From: an uncultured Collinsella sp.
GTDB lineage: Bacteria > Actinomycetota > Coriobacteriia > Coriobacteriales > Coriobacteriaceae
Direction of reading: 5' to 3'
NCBI GenBank assembly: GCA_900542125.1
Contig: UQMO01000001.1
Location: forward strand, 1 to 64,000
Length of the DNA: 64,000 nucleotides
Shown here: positions 60,905 through 64,000 of the stretch, one piece after another
How the letters are laid out: every line of letters begins with the position of its first letter
How positions within the stretch are numbered: position 1 is the stretch's first letter
Made by a program: the position numbers and the translations under genes
Notes under the pieces: generated by a model
What the model saw: only the letters and a program-made list of their open reading frames with translations
Told to the model about the DNA's origin: nothing
Databases searched by the model: none

Positions 60905-62662
60905 ATGTTCGCCTCATTCCAAAAGAAGTATTTCCTATCCGATAAAGGCGTCGCCGGCGTAAAACGCGGCATTTTCTGGACCACGCTCACCAATCTCATC
61001 ACCATGGCCGGCATGGGCTTTTTATTCCTGGTTATGGCCGGCTTTGTCGAGCATCTCGTCAGCGGGGCTGACCTGCCGGATGCCCTGCCGATCGTGGGCG
61101 GCCTCCTGGTCTTTTTCGTGTTGCTCTTTGCCTCTAACTGGCAGCAGTATTACTACACCTACTGCATCTTTTACGAGGAGTGCGGCAAGCAGCGTATGGA
61201 GATTGCCGAGCGCTTGCGCAAACTGCCGCTGTCGTTTTTTGGTCGTCGTGATCTGGCCGATTTAACCGAGACCATCATGGGCGACGTCCAGGCCATGGAG
61301 CACGCCTACAGCCACGTGCTGGGAGAGCTTTGGGGTGCCATCATCGCAAGCGCCATTGTCTTCGTGGCATCGCTGTTCTTTTGCTGGCAGCTGGCGATTG
61401 CGGCGTTTTGGAGCGTTCCCGTGGCCTTTGCCGTGTTGTATCTAACACGCGGCCCCATGACTCCGGTGTTTGATCGCGTGCGCGCCGAGAAGGTCAAGGT
61501 TACCGAGGCTATTCAAGAGACGCTCGACTGCGTTCGCGAGATTCGCGCCACCAACCAGGAGGCCCATTATCTTGAGGGACTCAACGCCGTGATCGATGCC
61601 GAGGAGCGCGAGACCACCAAGGGCGAGCTCGTTAACGGGCTTTTGGTCAACTCCGCCTTTGCCATCCTGCGTCTGGGCATTGCCACCACGCTGGTCACGG
61701 GCGCCGCGATGGTCGCCTCCGGGCAGGTCGACTTTTTGGTGTTGTTTGCCTTCCTGCTTATGGTGAGCCGTATCTATGCGCCCTTTGACCAGGCATTAAT
61801 GTTAATGTCCGAGCTGTTTGCCGCCGAGTCGTCTGCCAAGCGCATGCGTTCCATCATGGAAGAGCCTGTGGCGCGGGGCAGCGAGAACTTTGAGCCTGCG
61901 GGCCACGATGTGGTGTTCGATCACGTGGCATTTGGCTATGGTGCGGGCGAGGACGGACGCGCCGGCGAGAAAGTTCTTACCGATGTGAGCTTTACCGCCA
62001 AGGAAGGCGAGGTCACGGCGCTGGTCGGTCCTTCGGGTTCCGGTAAGTCTACGGTGAGCCGCCTGGCCGCGCGCTTTTGGGATGCCACTGCGGGCAAGGT
62101 TGCCGTGGGCGGTGTGGATGTTGCGGGCGTGGATCCCGAGGTGCTGCTGCGCGACTACGCCATTGTGTTCCAAGACGTGCTGCTCTTTGACGACACGGTG
62201 ATGGGAAACATCCGCCTCGGGCGTCGTGATGCCACCGATGAGGAAGTGCTTGCAGCCGCGCGTGCCGCCAACTGTGACGAGTTCGTGAACCGCATGCCGC
62301 AGGGCTATGACACTATGATTGGAGAGAACGGCTCCAAACTCTCCGGCGGCGAGCGCCAGCGCATCTCCATCGCCCGCGCACTGCTCAAAGACGCGCCCAT
62401 CGTGCTGTTGGACGAGGCGACGGCAAGCTTGGATGTGGAGAACGAGACCGTGGTGCAACAGGCACTCTCCCGTCTGCTTGCAGGTAAGACGGTTATCGTT
62501 ATTGCCCACCGTATGCGTACGGTGGAAAATGCCGACAAAATCGTTGTGCTCAAGGATGGCGTGGTTGCCGAGCAGGGCACTCCGGCGCAGCTCAAGGCGG
62601 CAGGTGGAGAATTCGCCCGCATGGTTGCGCTGCAAAAGGAGGCGGCTGCCTGGCGGCTATAG
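60905..62662 (+). CDS. ABC transporter half B, siderophore-type (YbtQ-like)
   Basis: A 585-residue partner of the preceding protein. It has six membrane helices, then Walker A GPSGSGKST, signature LSGGERQRI, Walker B VLLDEATASLD and the switch His in IAHRMRTV. Both ATP sites of the pair look active, unlike the degenerate pair at 34494-38214. The start lies directly after the upstream TAA. A short hairpin follows the stop. Confidence 0.82.
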   Translation: MFASFQKKYFLSDKGVAGVKRGIFWTTLTNLITMAGMGFLFLVMAGFVEHLVSGADLPDALPIVGGLLVFFVLLFASNWQQYYYTYCIFYEECGKQRMEIAERLRKLPLSFFGRRDLADLTETIMGDVQAMEHAYSHVLGELWGAIIASAIVFVASLFFCWQLAIAAFWSVPVAFAVLYLTRGPMTPVFDRVRAEKVKVTEAIQETLDCVREIRATNQEAHYLEGLNAVIDAEERETTKGELVNGLLVNSAFAILRLGIATTLVTGAAMVASGQVDFLVLFAFLLMVSRIYAPFDQALMLMSELFAAESSAKRMRSIMEEPVARGSENFEPAGHDVVFDHVAFGYGAGEDGRAGEKVLTDVSFTAKEGEVTALVGPSGSGKSTVSRLAARFWDATAGKVAVGGVDVAGVDPEVLLRDYAIVFQDVLLFDDTVMGNIRLGRRDATDEEVLAAARAANCDEFVNRMPQGYDTMIGENGSKLSGGERQRISIARALLKDAPIVLLDEATASLDVENETVVQQALSRLLAGKTVIVIAHRMRTVENADKIVVLKDGVVAEQGTPAQLKAAGGEFARMVALQKEAAAWRL

Positions 62663-62667
62663 GAATG

Positions 62668-62692
62668 TGACAAAGGGACAATCCCTTTGTCA
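62668..62692 (+). terminator. Hairpin after ABC pair
   Basis: TGACAAAGGG (62668-62677) pairs perfectly with CCCTTTGTCA (62683-62692). There is no T-run. It resembles 13451-13480. Confidence 0.55.
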
Positions 62693-62712
62693 TATTGAGT
62701 TCATCCCCATAG

Positions 62713-62730
62713 TTTCCAAAAAGTTAGCCA
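62713..62730 (+). promoter_or_regulatory. Metal box shared with the feo promoter
   Basis: TTTCCAAAAAGTTAGCCA matches 13572-13589 at 17 of 18 positions. TTGACC (62734-62739) follows as a likely -35, with TAGTCT 17 bases on. The box thus sits just upstream of, or overlaps, the promoter of the small-protein/P-ATPase operon. Confidence 0.65.
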
Positions 62731-62842
62731 TTGTTGACCAAATAGTTCGACTAAACTAGTCTCAAAAGCGTGCTCGAGCAAACTAATGAACTCGGGTGCT
62801 AAGGCACCATGCCGCGCTTGTGCGGCAAAAGGGAGAAGCAAC

Positions 62843-63088
62843 ATGAAGAAGTCGACGTTTAACACCCTGCTTGTCGGTGGCGGTTTTCTGCTTGGTACGG
62901 CCGGCATCAAGCTGCTCACCAGCGCTCCGGTAAAGAACGCCTGCGTGCAGGGCATCGCGTGCGGTATGCGCATCAAGAACGGCTACCAGGACATGGTCGA
63001 GCAGGCCAAGGCCAATGTCGACGACATGGTTGCCGAGGCTGCCTACATCACCCAGAGCGAGGCCGCTGCTGACGAGGCAGCCGAGTAA
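62843..63088 (+). CDS. PacL-like (DUF1490/DUF6110) small membrane protein
   Basis: An 81-residue protein with a hydrophobic N-terminus (about residues 8-27) and an amphipathic helix ending in an acidic tail (EAAADEAAE). The order LLVGGGFLLGTAGIKLL, SAPVKNACVQGIACGMRIK and DMVAEAAY resembles the PacL/DUF1490 proteins that partner metal P-type ATPases such as CtpC in mycobacteria. GGGAG precedes ATG 62843. The ATPase gene starts 18 bases after its stop. The family call is from memory of the pattern. Confidence 0.65.
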   Translation: MKKSTFNTLLVGGGFLLGTAGIKLLTSAPVKNACVQGIACGMRIKNGYQDMVEQAKANVDDMVAEAAYITQSEAAADEAAE

Positions 63089-63106
63089 CGCTCTCAGGCA
63101 CAAACT

Positions 63107-64000
63107 ATGAGATTCTCGATTATTAGCGAGATCCCCGGCAGGACCCGTCTTCAATTGGCGGGTCCTGTGCCAGAGAGCGATCTCGATGCACTTCTTAAGC
63201 TCAGCGGCGATATCGACGGCGTGCACAAGGTGCGCGTGTATGGCCGCATTGGCCAGATGGCGCTGGAGTACGACGAGCCGCGCCGCGCAAGCGTGCTCGA
63301 CGCCCTAGGCGCACTCGATGCTCAAGCTATCGCCGATGCCAAGTCGGGCTACGTGATGCAACTCGAGCCGCGCAAGCACAAACTCGTTATGGACCTGGCG
63401 ACACTTATCGGCGCCCACTACGCGCGCCGCTGGTTCTTGCCGACGCCTCTGCGTGCGGTGTTTGTCGTGGCCGGTTACATGGCATTTTTGCGCGCCGCCC
63501 TCCGTGAGCTCGCGCAGCCGCGCCTGACCGTTCCCGTGCTCGACGCTTCGGCCATCGGCATTTCGTTCGTCAAGCGTGATGTCGACACCGCGGGCCAGAC
63601 GATGTTCCTGCTCAACGTGGGCGAGCTGCTCGAGGACTACACCCGCGCCATGAGCGAAAACGAGCTCATCAACTCGCTGCTCGATGTGCCCGACAAGGCG
63701 CAAAAGGTTGTCGGCGACACCGAGGTAAGCGTTGCCGCGACCGAGCTTGAGCCCGGCGATCTGGTCGCCGTGCGCACCGGCATGTCCATCTGCATCGACG
63801 GTGTTGTCGAGCAGGGGAGCGCTATGGTCAACCAGGCGACCCTGACCGGCGAGCCGCTGGCCGTCGAGCGCAGCGTGGGCGACGACGTGTTCGCCGGTAC
63901 CGTCGTGGAAGACGGCGGCATCTTGGTGCGCGTGCGCGCCAATACGGCGCAAACCAAACTGCGCTCAATCGTCTCGCTCGTGCAGACGGCCGACTCGCTC
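63107..64000 (+). CDS. Heavy-metal P-type ATPase, cut by window end
   Basis: The first 298 residues of a P1B-type metal ATPase. The N-terminus (MRFSIISEIPGRTRLQLAG) is a ferredoxin-like metal-binding domain that lacks a CxxC motif. A membrane segment (AVFVVAGYMAFLRAAL, near 122) follows, then the actuator domain with VNQATLTGEPLAVE. The ion-binding CPC-type motif and phosphorylation site lie beyond 64000. Start ATG 63107 has only a weak ribosome site, so coupling to the upstream gene is likely. Together with PacL-like protein it suggests Zn or Mn export; the metal cannot be read here. Confidence 0.85.
   Translation, partial: MRFSIISEIPGRTRLQLAGPVPESDLDALLKLSGDIDGVHKVRVYGRIGQMALEYDEPRRASVLDALGALDAQAIADAKSGYVMQLEPRKHKLVMDLATLIGAHYARRWFLPTPLRAVFVVAGYMAFLRAALRELAQPRLTVPVLDASAIGISFVKRDVDTAGQTMFLLNVGELLEDYTRAMSENELINSLLDVPDKAQKVVGDTEVSVAATELEPGDLVAVRTGMSICIDGVVEQGSAMVNQATLTGEPLAVERSVGDDVFAGTVVEDGGILVRVRANTAQTKLRSIVSLVQTADSL

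Overview
The window looks like part of a Coriobacteriia genome, most likely a gut Collinsella. I infer this from gene content (LarABC lactate racemization, GatCAB, LPXTG-type pili with a class C sortase, NAD-dependent ligase), the GC-rich and GCC/GAC/GAG-rich codon use of most genes, and many short palindromic intergenic repeats. No database search was run, so the taxon is an inference. Bases 1-48 are not genomic: they read as an Illumina Nextera i7 adapter, so this is a raw contig end.

Layout. 0.1-4.5 kb: hisS and ppc. 5.4-10 kb: a lactate racemase locus, with larA and a MIP channel (larD-like) on the + strand converging on larB, larC and a TetR regulator on the - strand. The larC product lacks its usual second domain. 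10.1-13.4 kb: serB, aspS and an HPr with Asp at the regulatory position 46. 13.6-17 kb: a feoA-feoA-feoB ferrous iron operon plus a Cys-rich accessory gene, behind a perfect inverted-repeat operator. 17-23.7 kb: an enoate-reductase-like flavoenzyme, an AAA+ ATPase behind helically phased decamers, GntR and LacI regulators, and a MntA/HepT toxin-antitoxin pair whose antitoxin carries an extra ribbon-helix-helix domain. 23.9-30.3 kb: glnA with a GlnR-like regulator, htrA and ligA. 30.3-34.2 kb: an AT-rich Tat-exported cysteine peptidase and lipoprotein, then a MATE exporter with a MerR regulator. 34.5-38.2 kb: a heterodimeric ABC exporter. 38.4-39.5 kb: a nuclease-like gene between two copies of a palindromic repeat. 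39.7-43.2 kb: moaA, a moaC-mobB fusion and a Cof-type HAD phosphatase. 43.7-52.2 kb: a sortase-assembled pilus locus whose first gene has a G9 tract that could switch expression by slippage. 52.5-56.0 kb: gatCAB. 56.5-64 kb: an AAA/DUF4143 protein, an AraC regulator divergent from an ABC pair of the siderophore-transporter type, and a PacL-like small protein followed by a truncated metal P-type ATPase.

How the parts work together. Three loci point to metal handling (feo, the AraC/ABC pair, the PacL/P-ATPase pair). The feo and P-ATPase promoters share an 18-base box with one mismatch, suggesting one metal-responsive repressor for both. The lar genes would interconvert D- and L-lactate. glnA plus a GlnR-like regulator suggests nitrogen control.

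The intergenic space is unusually rich in structure: two families of small palindromes, three MITE-like elements with 17-29 base inverted ends, and a family of large nested hairpins at 4.5, 7.5 and 56.1 kb whose outer arms differ between copies but stay self-complementary. I saw no rRNA, tRNA, CRISPR array, complete insertion sequence or phage gene.
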